Source of the DNA: DASUAO01 sp035763745
GTDB taxonomy: Bacteria > Actinomycetota > Acidimicrobiia > IMCC26256 > PALSA-555
NCBI GenBank assembly: GCA_035763745.1
Contig: DASUAO010000060.1
Location: forward strand, 1 to 38,146
Direction of reading: 5' to 3'
Length of the DNA stretch: 38,146 nt
A program made the position numbers and the translations under genes. The notes under the pieces are model-generated. The model was not told where the DNA came from. It did no database searches and worked only from the letters and a program-made list of their open reading frames with translations. Of this stretch, positions 15,712 through 23,384 are shown one piece after another; position 1 is the stretch's first letter; each line of letters starts with the position of its first letter.

Positions 15712-16955
15712 TCGTTGCGGAAGACCGTTCCGCCCTTCATCACGAAGCACACCTGCTGCGTGGTCGCGATGTCGGTGAGCGGGTTGCCCGGCACCGCGAT
15801 CACGTCGGCCAGCAGCCCGGCTTCCAGTCGCCCGCGGTCGTCGACGTCGATGAGCTCGGCCGCCATCGTGGTCGCGGCGCGGATCGCCTGGAGAGGCGTC
15901 ATCCCCCGGTCGACGAGCGCGGCGAGCTCCATCGCGTTCCTCCCGTGCGGGATGGCCGGCGCGTCCGTGCCGCACGCGATCTTCACGCCGGCCTCGATCG
16001 CCTTGCTGATCGTGCGCTTGGCCTGCGGGAACACCTCGGCCGCCTTGGCCTGGAGCTCGGGTGCGGCGTGCGACACGTCCATGGCGTCGGCGAGGTAGGT
16101 CGTCGGCACGAGGAACGTCCCGAGCTCGACCATCGCCGCGATCGTCTCGTCGGTGGCGAGTGATCCGTGCTCGATGCAGTCGATGCCGGCACGGAGGCAC
16201 GCACGGATGCCGTCGTCGCCGTGGGCGTGGGCCGCGACCTTCAGACCGGCACGATGCGCCTCGTCGGCGATCGCGACGAGCTCCTCGTCGGAGTACTGCT
16301 GGGCCCCGGCCGGCCCCGTGTGCGACATCACACCGCCGGACGCGCAGACCTTGATGAGCCGGGCGCCGTGCTTGATCTGGTACCGAACGGCGCGGCGGGC
16401 CTCGCTGACCCCGTTCGCGATGCCCTCCTCGACCGTCAGCGGGAGGACGTGCGGTGCGAACGCCTGGAACATCGTCGGGTCGAGGTGCCCGCCGGTGGGG
16501 GTGATGGCATGGCCCGCCGGGACGATACGCGGGCCGTCGATCCAGCCGAGGTCGGTGGCCTTCGCCAGCGCGACGTCGAGCAGCAGCCCACCGGTCTGGA
16601 TGAACAGGCCGAGGTTGCGCACGGTCGTGAACCCGGCGCGCAGCGTCCGCCGAGCGTTGGCGACCGCGCGCAGTGTGCGCACTGCAGGGTCGTCCTGGAC
16701 CGCGACCAGCGGATCGCGGTGGTCGGGGCCCCCGAGAAGGAGGTTGACCTCCATGTCCATGAGTCCGGGGAGGAGGGTCACGTCGCCCAGGTCGATCACC
16801 TCGGCGTTGCTCGGCACCGAGGTCGGCCGGACCTCGGCGATCCGTTCGTCGACGACGAGCAGCTCGCCCGGCGCCTGGACCTTTCCGCTCGTCACGTCGA
16901 GGGCGCGCGCGGCGCGGAGGACGACGGGAGGCGCCGGGGTGCGCGGACGCGCCAT
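15702..16955 (-). CDS. Amidohydrolase-superfamily protein with altered metal motif
   Basis: A 417-residue TIM-barrel hydrolase of the imidazolonepropionase/Xaa-Pro dipeptidase-like group. The composite beta domain is at the N terminus (LLVVDERIAEV) and the C terminus (GRLEAGLLADVIAVPGNPL). Barrel ligands present are the Lys in LIKVCASGG, the His of AAHAHGDDG, the His of CIEHGS and the Asp of CGTDAPAIPHG. The usual first motif HxH is E69-V-N71 (LPGLMDMEVNLL), so at least one metal site must be different or absent. ATG 16955 is the only start near the conserved beginning. It is a single-gene unit between the Rieske operon and the reductase operon and shares a divergent promoter with the latter. 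It could hydrolyse a cyclic amide, lactone or carboxylate intermediate. Confidence 0.87.
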   Translation of the reverse strand: MARPRTPAPPVVLRAARALDVTSGKVQAPGELLVVDERIAEVRPTSVPSNAEVIDLGDVTLLPGLMDMEVNLLLGGPDHRDPLVAVQDDPAVRTLRAVANARRTLRAGFTTVRNLGLFIQTGGLLLDVALAKATDLGWIDGPRIVPAGHAITPTGGHLDPTMFQAFAPHVLPLTVEEGIANGVSEARRAVRYQIKHGARLIKVCASGGVMSHTGPAGAQQYSDEELVAIADEAHRAGLKVAAHAHGDDGIRACLRAGIDCIEHGSLATDETIAAMVELGTFLVPTTYLADAMDVSHAAPELQAKAAEVFPQAKRTISKAIEAGVKIACGTDAPAIPHGRNAMELAALVDRGMTPLQAIRAATTMAAELIDVDDRGRLEAGLLADVIAVPGNPLTDIATTQQVCFVMKGGTVFRNDVA

Positions 16956-17007
16956 GGGTGCGCTCTTTCGCTCGGGAGTGGAACTCAGGCTCTCGAAGTC
17001 GGAGAGG

Positions 17008-17014
17008 TACGTTA
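17008..17014. promoter_or_regulatory. Symmetric TANNNTA element, putative bidirectional promoter
   Basis: TACGTTA, in GGTACGTTACC (17006-17016), gives -10 TACGTT rightward (reductase operon) and TAACGT leftward (amidohydrolase). It has the same flanks as the elements at 11577 and 13132. Confidence 0.42.
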
Positions 17015-17053
17015 CCCTCGCACCTCGGACAGCGCCTGCGGGGACTCCCCACG

Positions 17054-18070
17054 ATGCAGCACGACCACGAGTACCACGCCCTCCGGATCCTGGACGTGGT
17101 GGACGAGACGGCCGACACGCGGTCGTTCGTGCTCGAGGTCCCCGCGGCGCTCACGGACGCGTTCGCGTACGAGGCCGGGCAGTTCTGCACGTTCCGAGCG
17201 GTCATCGACGACGTGCGCGTGGTCCGCTGCTACTCGATGTCGAGCTCGCCGGACACGGGGGACGCCCTCACCACGACGGTCAAGCGCGTTCCCGACGGCC
17301 TGATGTCGAACTGGATGATCGACACCCTGGCCCCCGGCGACACGATCGAGGCGATGCGCCCTGCCGGGCTGTTCGTGCTGCGCCCATCGGACGTGCCCAT
17401 CGTCGCGTTCGCGGGTGGGAGCGGGATCACCCCGGTCCTGTCCATCGTGAAGAGCGCCCTCGCGACCACCGAACGCGAGCTGCTGCTCGTGTACGCGAAC
17501 CGCGGCGCCGACTCGGTCATCTTCGGACCGGAGCTCGACCGCCTCGAACGGGGCTCGGACGGTCGCCTCACCGTCCATCACCATCTCGACACCGAACGGG
17601 GGTTCCTCGACCCCACGGCCTGTGCGGCGCTGGTTGGTGACCGCACCGACGCGCACGTCTACGTCTGTGGGCCCGGTCCCTACATGGACACGGTCGAGGC
17701 CGGTCTCGACTCGCTCGGGGTCGACTCGTCGCAGCGGTTCATCGAGCGGTTCGTCGTTCCGGGCGACACGCCGACGATCGCCGGTGCGTCCCCGACGGAG
17801 TCCGTGGTCGTGCGCCTGGGCGGTCGACGGCACGAGATGGGCTACCGGGCCGGGGACACGATCCTCGACACGACCCGCCGGGCCGGCCTCAGCGCGCCGT
17901 TCTCGTGCGAGTCCGGGAGCTGCGCCACCTGCATGGCCCATCTCGACGAGGGCGCGGTGACGATGCGGGTCAACAACGCGCTGACACCGGAAGAGGTGGA
18001 GGAGGGGTGGGTCCTCACCTGCCAGTCGATCCCCACGAGCAGTGCGGTCGCGGTCGACTACGACGCGTGA
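17054..18070 (+). CDS. FAD/NAD(P)H- and 2Fe-2S-containing oxygenase reductase
   Basis: A 338-residue three-domain electron-transfer protein of the KshB/PaaE type. FAD domain: RCYSMSS (58-64). NAD(P)H domain: GGSGITP (121-127) and the later VYVCGPGPYM. C-terminal plant-type ferredoxin: C285, C290, C293 and C323 (CX4CX2CX29C). It passes electrons from NAD(P)H to a Rieske oxygenase, and the only Rieske enzyme in the window is encoded 1.7 kb upstream, so the two probably form a two-component oxygenase. ATG 17054 has GGGGAC upstream. KshB of 3-ketosteroid 9alpha-hydroxylase has this architecture, but so do reductases of phenylacetyl-CoA and other oxygenases. Confidence 0.95.
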   Translation: MQHDHEYHALRILDVVDETADTRSFVLEVPAALTDAFAYEAGQFCTFRAVIDDVRVVRCYSMSSSPDTGDALTTTVKRVPDGLMSNWMIDTLAPGDTIEAMRPAGLFVLRPSDVPIVAFAGGSGITPVLSIVKSALATTERELLLVYANRGADSVIFGPELDRLERGSDGRLTVHHHLDTERGFLDPTACAALVGDRTDAHVYVCGPGPYMDTVEAGLDSLGVDSSQRFIERFVVPGDTPTIAGASPTESVVVRLGGRRHEMGYRAGDTILDTTRRAGLSAPFSCESGSCATCMAHLDEGAVTMRVNNALTPEEVEEGWVLTCQSIPTSSAVAVDYDA

Positions 18071-18088
18071 GGTCCGCGCGGGCACCGA

Positions 18089-18094
18089 TACTGT
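18089..18094 (+). promoter_or_regulatory. Putative -10 element TACTGT before the SDR
   Basis: TACTGT matches TANNNT in the 52-bp gap between the reductase and SDR genes, leaving a ~22-nt leader with the ribosome site GAGGGGAG. It is a possible internal promoter. Confidence 0.3.
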
Positions 18095-18122
18095 GCGCTC
18101 GGGAGACCGAGGGGAGCACCGC

Positions 18123-18866
18123 ATGTCACGGGTAGCAGTCGTCACGGGAGCCGCGTCCGGCATGGGTCTCGCGACCGCGCAGCAGCTCGCCGAGCGGGGC
18201 GACCGGGTCGGTCTGTTCGACGTCAACGGCGAGGCGGTCGAGGCCGCTGCCGCCGATCTCCGGGCGACCGGTGCGACGGCCATCGGGTGCGCCGTCGACG
18301 TGGCGGACCGGACGTCGGTCGACGCGGGCCTCGCGGTGGTGCGCGCCGAGCTCGGCCCGGTGGAGATCATGGTGACGAGCGCGGGGATCGCGCCGTTCGA
18401 GACCTTCACCGACATCACGCTCGAGTCCTGGAACCGGACCATGGAGGTCAACCTCACGGGGACCTTCCACTGCCTGCAAGCCGCGATCCCCGACATGATC
18501 GCGGGCAGATGGGGTCGCATCGTCACGATCTCGTCGTCGAGCGCGCAGCAGGGCGCGCCGCGCATGGCGCACTACGCGGCGAGCAAGGGTGGTGTGATCG
18601 CCCTCACGCGGGCGTTGGCGCGCGAGTACGGGCGCTTCGGGATCACGGCCAACACTGTCCCACCGTCGAGTGTCGACACCCCGATGCAGCGCGGGTCGCA
18701 GACCGCCGGTGAGCTCCCGGACACGGAGTTCCTCGCGAAGCGGATCCCGGTGGGGAGAGTCGGGCGCGCTGAGGACGTCGCGGCCGCATGTGTGTTCCTG
18801 TGCAGCGAGGGCGCGGAGTACATCACCGGTCAGGTGGTCGGCGTCAACGGCGGAGCGGTCCCATGA
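18123..18866 (+). CDS. Short-chain dehydrogenase/reductase (classical)
   Basis: A 247-residue classical SDR. Motifs: TGAASGMG (8-15), SAGIA in place of NNAG, catalytic Ser about 139 in TISSSSA, and Y151-xxx-K155 (YAASK), ending with the common ITGQVVGVNGG. FDVNGEAV after strand 2 favours NAD. The reaction is a reversible alcohol/ketone conversion on an unknown substrate. ATG 18123 has a good ribosome site (GAGGGGAG), and the stop overlaps the next start (ATGA). It is in one operon with the oxygenase reductase and the CMD-family protein, so it probably acts on the hydroxylated product. Confidence 0.93.
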   Translation: MSRVAVVTGAASGMGLATAQQLAERGDRVGLFDVNGEAVEAAAADLRATGATAIGCAVDVADRTSVDAGLAVVRAELGPVEIMVTSAGIAPFETFTDITLESWNRTMEVNLTGTFHCLQAAIPDMIAGRWGRIVTISSSSAQQGAPRMAHYAASKGGVIALTRALAREYGRFGITANTVPPSSVDTPMQRGSQTAGELPDTEFLAKRIPVGRVGRAEDVAAACVFLCSEGAEYITGQVVGVNGGAVP

Positions 18867-19480
18867 GCGAGGATGCAGCACCCCGGCTCGCGCCGGTGCC
18901 GCTCGAGGAACGCGGCGAGGAGATCCGCGCCGCCCTCGTCAACGGGTACGGCCGCCGCCGGGCCGAGGAGTGGTGCACCGACCCGCAGGCCGACCCGCCG
19001 ATGCCGAACGCGGTGGCGACGATGCTGCACCACCCCGGCCTGGCCGGCCCGTGGCTCGCCTACAACAACGTCCTCTTCCTGGCGCCGAGCCTGGAGCCGA
19101 GGTGGCGCGAGCTGATGGTCCTGCGGGTCGCGTGGCGCACGCGGGCCCCGTACGAGTGGGTGCAGCACGTTCGCCTCGCCCTGGAGCTCGGCATCACGAG
19201 CGACGAGATCGACGCGATCGCCGGCCTCGACGCCACGCCCACCTGGACGCCGCTCGAGGCCGACCTCCTCGCCGCAACCGACCAGCTCGTGGAGGGCCAC
19301 CAGGTCGACGACGCGACCTGGGCCCGCCTCGCCGCGACCCTCGACGCACGCCAGCTGGTCGAGGTCGTGTTCGTGGTGGGGACCTACACCTGCCTCGCCA
19401 TGGTCTTCAACAGTCTCGGACTCGATCTCGACGCCGACCTCGCCGACGTCCCGGCGCCACCGCTACCGCGTTCGCGCTGA
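18863..19480 (+). CDS. Carboxymuconolactone decarboxylase-family protein without CxxC
   Basis: A 205-residue all-helical protein of the CMD/AhpD superfamily. The core is LEPRWRELMVLRVAWRTRAPYEWVQHVRLALELGIT, followed by a second copy-like helix pair (LEADLLAATDQLVEGHQVDD). The alkylhydroperoxidase CxxC is absent; Tyr-Glu-Trp-xx-His occupies its place, as in proteins used as lyases or decarboxylases. It may therefore open or decarboxylate a lactone-like intermediate rather than reduce peroxides. ATG 18863 overlaps the SDR stop by four bases, so the two are translationally coupled. Substrate unknown. Confidence 0.87.
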   Translation: MSEDAAPRLAPVPLEERGEEIRAALVNGYGRRRAEEWCTDPQADPPMPNAVATMLHHPGLAGPWLAYNNVLFLAPSLEPRWRELMVLRVAWRTRAPYEWVQHVRLALELGITSDEIDAIAGLDATPTWTPLEADLLAATDQLVEGHQVDDATWARLAATLDARQLVEVVFVVGTYTCLAMVFNSLGLDLDADLADVPAPPLPRSR

Positions 19481-19491
19481 GCGATCATCGG

Positions 19492-19504
19492 GTTCTCGAA
19501 TTCG
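19492..19504. promoter_or_regulatory. Candidate operator around CGAATTCG upstream of tetR
   Basis: GTTCTCGAATTCG contains the perfect 8-bp palindrome CGAATTCG (19497-19504) and lies 9 bp before the putative -10 of the TetR gene. This is a typical position for autoregulation, and the first nine bases match the candidate operator at the Rieske promoter. Confidence 0.28.
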
Positions 19505-19512
19505 TGCACTGG

Positions 19513-19518
19513 TACGGT
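19513..19518 (+). promoter_or_regulatory. Putative -10 TACGGT for a leaderless tetR transcript
   Basis: TACGGT fits TANNNT and ends 7 bp before GTG 19526. With that spacing transcription would begin at or next to the start codon, which is a common leaderless arrangement in actinobacteria. Confidence 0.35.
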
Positions 19519-19525
19519 CTCTGAG

Positions 19526-20209
19526 GTGGAACCGGATTCCGAGGTCACGATGCCCGACGCTGCGGTGACCGAGCCGGCCTGGCGCCAGCGGGCGGTGTCC
19601 CGGAGCCTCACCGCCGCGAGGTCGCGGGCCGAGCAACGCATCCAGCGGTTCCTCGACGCGGCCTTCGAGCTCATCGACGAGAAGGGGTCGGCCGACTTCA
19701 CCATCCAGGAGGTGATCGACCGCTCCGAGCAGTCGCTGCGCGGCTTCTACCAGTACTTCGACGGCAAGGACGAGTTGTTCCTGGCGTTGTTCGAGGAGTC
19801 GATCCGCGAGTCGAGCGAGGACCTCCAGAAGGTGGTGGCGTCCGAGCGTGAGCCGATCGCTCGGTTGCGCGCGTTCGTGGTCCGTCTCCACGAGTGGTGC
19901 GATCCCGCGGAGCGCAAGCGGGGGAGCCACAACCGCCGGCCCATCTCCGAATTCATGCTCCAGCTCGCGGTGTCGCATCCCGATCGCGTCACCGCCACGA
20001 TGGCACCCATCGCACGGCAGACCCTCGAGCTCGTCGAAGCGGCGGTCGCCGACGGTGCGATCGCGGTGGACGATCCCCGCCGGGCCGCGCTGTTGATCCA
20101 GCAGACCGTGATGTTCAGCTGGTTCGGGAACCGCATCGTGCAGAACCCGAGGCTGCGCGTGGGCTCCGACGACATCTGGGAGTTCTGCCTCCGGGGGCTC
20201 CGAGGCTGA
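19526..20209 (+). CDS. TetR-family transcriptional regulator
   Basis: A 227-residue repressor-type protein. The N-terminal DNA-binding helix-turn-helix (about residues 36-85) is RIQRFLDAAFELIDEKG followed by FTIQEVIDRSEQSLRGFYQYFDGKDELF; the C-terminal ligand domain is helical with no recognised ligand motif. GTG 19526 is consistent with the leaderless -10; ATG 19550 would be eight codons shorter and leaves the same fold. It is the last gene after reductase, SDR and CMD genes, with its own promoter, so it probably controls this island in response to a pathway CoA ester or substrate. It converges on the acyl-CoA synthetase gene with 18 bp between stops. Confidence 0.93.
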   Translation: MEPDSEVTMPDAAVTEPAWRQRAVSRSLTAARSRAEQRIQRFLDAAFELIDEKGSADFTIQEVIDRSEQSLRGFYQYFDGKDELFLALFEESIRESSEDLQKVVASEREPIARLRAFVVRLHEWCDPAERKRGSHNRRPISEFMLQLAVSHPDRVTATMAPIARQTLELVEAAVADGAIAVDDPRRAALLIQQTVMFSWFGNRIVQNPRLRVGSDDIWEFCLRGLRG

Positions 20210-20227
20210 TCGGTCGCGCGCGGCGCG

Positions 20228-21847
20228 TCAGGTGGTGCGCAGCTCGTCGCGGAGCACGAACTTCCGGATCTTCCCCGACGGTGTCCGCGGGAAGTCCTCC
20301 ACGATCCGCACCTCTTCGACCCACTTCTGCTTGGGGAGACCGGCCGCGTCGAGGTGGGCCTGCACCGCGGCGAGGTCGGTGTCGCCGGCGTCGGGCCGGA
20401 GCCGGAGCACCGCGAGCGCATGTTCACCCATCCGCTCGTCGGGCGCGGCGACGACCGCGCACTCCGCGATCGCCGGCATCGTCATCAGCGCTTCCTCGAT
20501 CTCGGCGGCCGAGATGTTCGCCCCACCCCGGATGATGATGTCGCTCACCCGGTCGGTGATCGTGAGGTAGCCGTCGTCGTCCACGACCCCCACGTCGCCG
20601 GTGCGGTACCAGCCGTCGGCGGAGACGACCAGATCGGTCAACGCGGGGTCCGTGTACCCGGCGAACTGGTCCGGTCCCCGCGACAGGATCTCGCCGGGGA
20701 CGCCGGGGCCGACCGCGGCGCCGTCGAGGTCGACGAGACGCATCTCGACCCCGGTCATCGGGCGCCCGTCGGTGCGGTTGCGCTTCTCGCGTGGCTCGTA
20801 GGTGTGACAGCCCGTGATCGACGGGTGCTCCGTCGCGCCGTACGAGCGGAACACGGTGATCCCGAGCGCCTCGGCGCGCTCCGCGACCGCCGCGGGCACC
20901 GGCGCGCCGCCGAGGCCGACGTTCCCGATGAGCTCCGCGTGCTCCGGTCCGAAGCCCGGTGCGTCGAGGAGGCTGGTGAGGAAGATCGTCGCTCCCGAGC
21001 CCGCCGAGACCCCGGCCTCGACGATGATGCGCAGGGCCTCGACCGGGTTCCACTGGTCGGTGAGGTGGATCTCGTGGTGCCGGTAGACGGGGAGCAGGAA
21101 CGAGGCGAGCATCCCCGTCATGTGGGCGAGCGGGGACGCGTTCAACAGCGGCCGGGCATCCGGTGCGAGCACGGCGAGCTGGGCGATCTCGAAGATCAAC
21201 GAGCGGTGGGTGTGCACGACGCCCTTCGGGTCCGCGGTCGTTCCCGACGTGTAGCCGACCATCGCCGGGAGGTCGGGGTCGATGTCGGGGGAGCCGGTGA
21301 ACGGCTCGGCGTCGCACAGGCCGTCGAACGCGACGGCGTCGGCGATCTCGGGACCGGGAACGCCGCTGCCGATCACGACGACGTGTTCGAGCGTGTCGAG
21401 CCCGGACCGGAACTCGGCAAGGTTGGCGGCGTGGTCGACGTGCCCGAACCGGTCGACGGTGACGAGCGCGCGGGCACCCGACTGGCGGAGGATGAACTCG
21501 ACCTCCCGGGCGCCGTAGAAGTGGACGATCGGCACCATCACCGCGCCGAGCACGAACCCGGCCGCGATCACGACCACCGACTCGGCCCAGTTCGGCACCT
21601 GGTACGCGACCACGTCACCCGCGCGGATGCCGAGACCGTGCAGCGACGTCGCCAAGCGGAGCGACTGCTCGTAGAGATCTCCGATCGTGCCGACGTAGGG
21701 GTGCGACTCCGACCAGACCCGGAACGTCAGGTCCGGGGTCGCCGAGATCTCCCGAGCGAGGAACGACGCGAACGTGTCGTCGGTCCACCACCCCTCGGCG
21801 AGGTATCGCTCACGAAGCTCCATCGGCACGTCGCGGAGATCCCACAT
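20228..21847 (-). CDS. Acyl-CoA synthetase, cyclohexanecarboxylate-CoA ligase-like
   Basis: A 539-residue AMP-dependent ligase. The N-terminal signature MWDLRDVPMELRERYLAEGWW plus a WTDDTF start matches the group that includes cyclohexanecarboxylate-CoA ligases. ATP site: GYTSGTTADPKGVVHTH; then SYGATEHP, GWYRTGDVG, and TPSGKIRKFVLRDELR with the catalytic C-terminal Lys. It would convert a cyclic or branched carboxylic acid to its CoA ester. ATG 21847 begins exactly at the conserved sequence. It ends the seven-gene minus-strand operon, 32 bp after the Baeyer-Villiger enzyme, whose product could be its substrate after hydrolysis. Exact substrate unproved. Confidence 0.92.
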   Translation of the reverse strand: MWDLRDVPMELRERYLAEGWWTDDTFASFLAREISATPDLTFRVWSESHPYVGTIGDLYEQSLRLATSLHGLGIRAGDVVAYQVPNWAESVVVIAAGFVLGAVMVPIVHFYGAREVEFILRQSGARALVTVDRFGHVDHAANLAEFRSGLDTLEHVVVIGSGVPGPEIADAVAFDGLCDAEPFTGSPDIDPDLPAMVGYTSGTTADPKGVVHTHRSLIFEIAQLAVLAPDARPLLNASPLAHMTGMLASFLLPVYRHHEIHLTDQWNPVEALRIIVEAGVSAGSGATIFLTSLLDAPGFGPEHAELIGNVGLGGAPVPAAVAERAEALGITVFRSYGATEHPSITGCHTYEPREKRNRTDGRPMTGVEMRLVDLDGAAVGPGVPGEILSRGPDQFAGYTDPALTDLVVSADGWYRTGDVGVVDDDGYLTITDRVSDIIIRGGANISAAEIEEALMTMPAIAECAVVAAPDERMGEHALAVLRLRPDAGDTDLAAVQAHLDAAGLPKQKWVEEVRIVEDFPRTPSGKIRKFVLRDELRTT

Positions 21848-21879
21848 GGCCCGAGTATGGCATCGCGTCCGTGGTCACT

Positions 21880-23373
21880 TCACCGGGCGCGTCGGCGGGT
21901 CGTCTCCGAGACTCGGCCGAGGAGCTTGGTGAGCGCGCGGTAGTGCAGGTTGGTCGACGGCCACTGGGTCACGACCTTCCCCGTCGGCGACGTGAAGTAG
22001 TTCCTGCTCATCGTCCAGGACGTGCCCTCCATCCGCGCCTGGAGCCATCGGTGCCACCGCGCCTCGAACCCCGGCTTGACCTCGATGGCAGTGACGCGTG
22101 CACGGATCATCCGCTTCACTGCTCGGACCGCGAACTCGGCCTGGCTCTCGAGCATGGTGACGATCTCTCCGCCGTTGGTGCCGGGGCCGTACAGCATGAA
22201 GAAGTTGGGGAAGCCCGGCACGGTGATGCCGAGGTACGCGTGCGGCTCACCGGCCCAGTGCTCCTGGAGGGTCCGACCGCCGCGGCCCACCACGCGGAGC
22301 CGGGCGAGGTAGTCGGCGGGCTGGAAGCCGGTCGCCATGACGATCACGTCCACGGCGCGTTCGACGCCGTCGGCGTCGACGATGCCGGTTGGGGTCACCG
22401 ACGCGACCGCGCGGGGGACGAGCTCGACGTTCTCCTGCTTGAGCGCGGGATAGAAGGCGCTCGCGAAGACCGGGCGCTTGCCGGGGTAGGGGTACTTCGG
22501 CGTGACCGCGTCGCGCAGGTCGGGCCGGTCCGCGAACTGACGCTCGATGTACCGGAGGCAGAACTGCTGGCGCGTCTCGTTCACCTTCGTGCCCGGTCGG
22601 TAGAGGTTTCCCCGGCGCAGGCTCTTCTCGAGCACGAGCTTCTGGCGCCAGCGCTCCCATCGGCGGCGCCACGGTCGGGCCAGCCTCGACCGCTCGTCGT
22701 CGGTGAGGTCGCGCTCGCCCTTGGGCATGACCCATCCCGGCTCGCGTTGGAACACGTAGAGGCGCTGCACGACGGGTTGGATGGCGGGCACGACCTGCGT
22801 CGCCGACGACCCGGTGCCGACGACCGCGACCACCTTGTCTGTGAGGTCGTGCTCGTGCTCCCACCGCGCGGTGTGGAACGCCGGACCGGAGAATTCGGCC
22901 AGCCCGGGCCAGTCCGGGTAGCGGGGCACGTTGAGGAAGCCGACGCCGCTGATCAGGACGTGGCACTCGTCCGTGCGTCCGTCGGCCAGTCGGAGCGCCC
23001 AGACGTGGCGATCGTCGTCCCACGTCGCCGACTCGACGGCCACCCCGAGCTCCAGGTGCGGGCGGAGGCCGTGCTCGTCGACGGTGTCCTCGAGGTAGCG
23101 CTGCAGCTCGGGCTGGCGCGCGTGGGTGCGGGACCAGTCGTGTGCCCTGAACGAGAAGCAGTAGAGGTGCGAACCGACGTCGACCTCGGCCCCCGGGTAG
23201 GTGTTGTCCCACCAGGTGCCGCCGATCCCGTCGGAGGACTCGTAGATCGTGAACGTCTCGATCCCCGCGTCGCGGAGCTTCACGCCGGCCGCGATCCCGC
23301 CGAAGCCTGCGCCGACGACGACGACCCGCGGGGTCCCCGTCGGGCCGAACAGCGTCTCGGCGCTCGGCTTCAC
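21880..23373 (-). CDS. Baeyer-Villiger-type flavin monooxygenase
   Basis: A ~497-residue FAD/NADPH monooxygenase. FAD Rossmann GAGFGG (21-26), the GGTWWDNTYPG segment, the BVMO fingerprint FSGPAFHTARW (161-171), the second NADPH Rossmann VVGTGSSATQ (185-193), and ATGF near residue 350 are all present. Such enzymes insert oxygen next to a ketone, giving an ester or lactone, for example in cyclic ketone and steroid D-ring degradation. GTG 23373 lies 11 bp after the DUF35-thiolase stop with GCGGGGAC as ribosome site; the frame is open upstream but overlaps that gene. The neighbouring hydrolases could open the lactone product. N- or S-oxygenation is a less likely alternative. Confidence 0.93.
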   Translation of the reverse strand: MKPSAETLFGPTGTPRVVVVGAGFGGIAAGVKLRDAGIETFTIYESSDGIGGTWWDNTYPGAEVDVGSHLYCFSFRAHDWSRTHARQPELQRYLEDTVDEHGLRPHLELGVAVESATWDDDRHVWALRLADGRTDECHVLISGVGFLNVPRYPDWPGLAEFSGPAFHTARWEHEHDLTDKVVAVVGTGSSATQVVPAIQPVVQRLYVFQREPGWVMPKGERDLTDDERSRLARPWRRRWERWRQKLVLEKSLRRGNLYRPGTKVNETRQQFCLRYIERQFADRPDLRDAVTPKYPYPGKRPVFASAFYPALKQENVELVPRAVASVTPTGIVDADGVERAVDVIVMATGFQPADYLARLRVVGRGGRTLQEHWAGEPHAYLGITVPGFPNFFMLYGPGTNGGEIVTMLESQAEFAVRAVKRMIRARVTAIEVKPGFEARWHRWLQARMEGTSWTMSRNYFTSPTGKVVTQWPSTNLHYRALTKLLGRVSETTRRRAR

Positions 23374-23384
23374 CCCGGTCCCCG

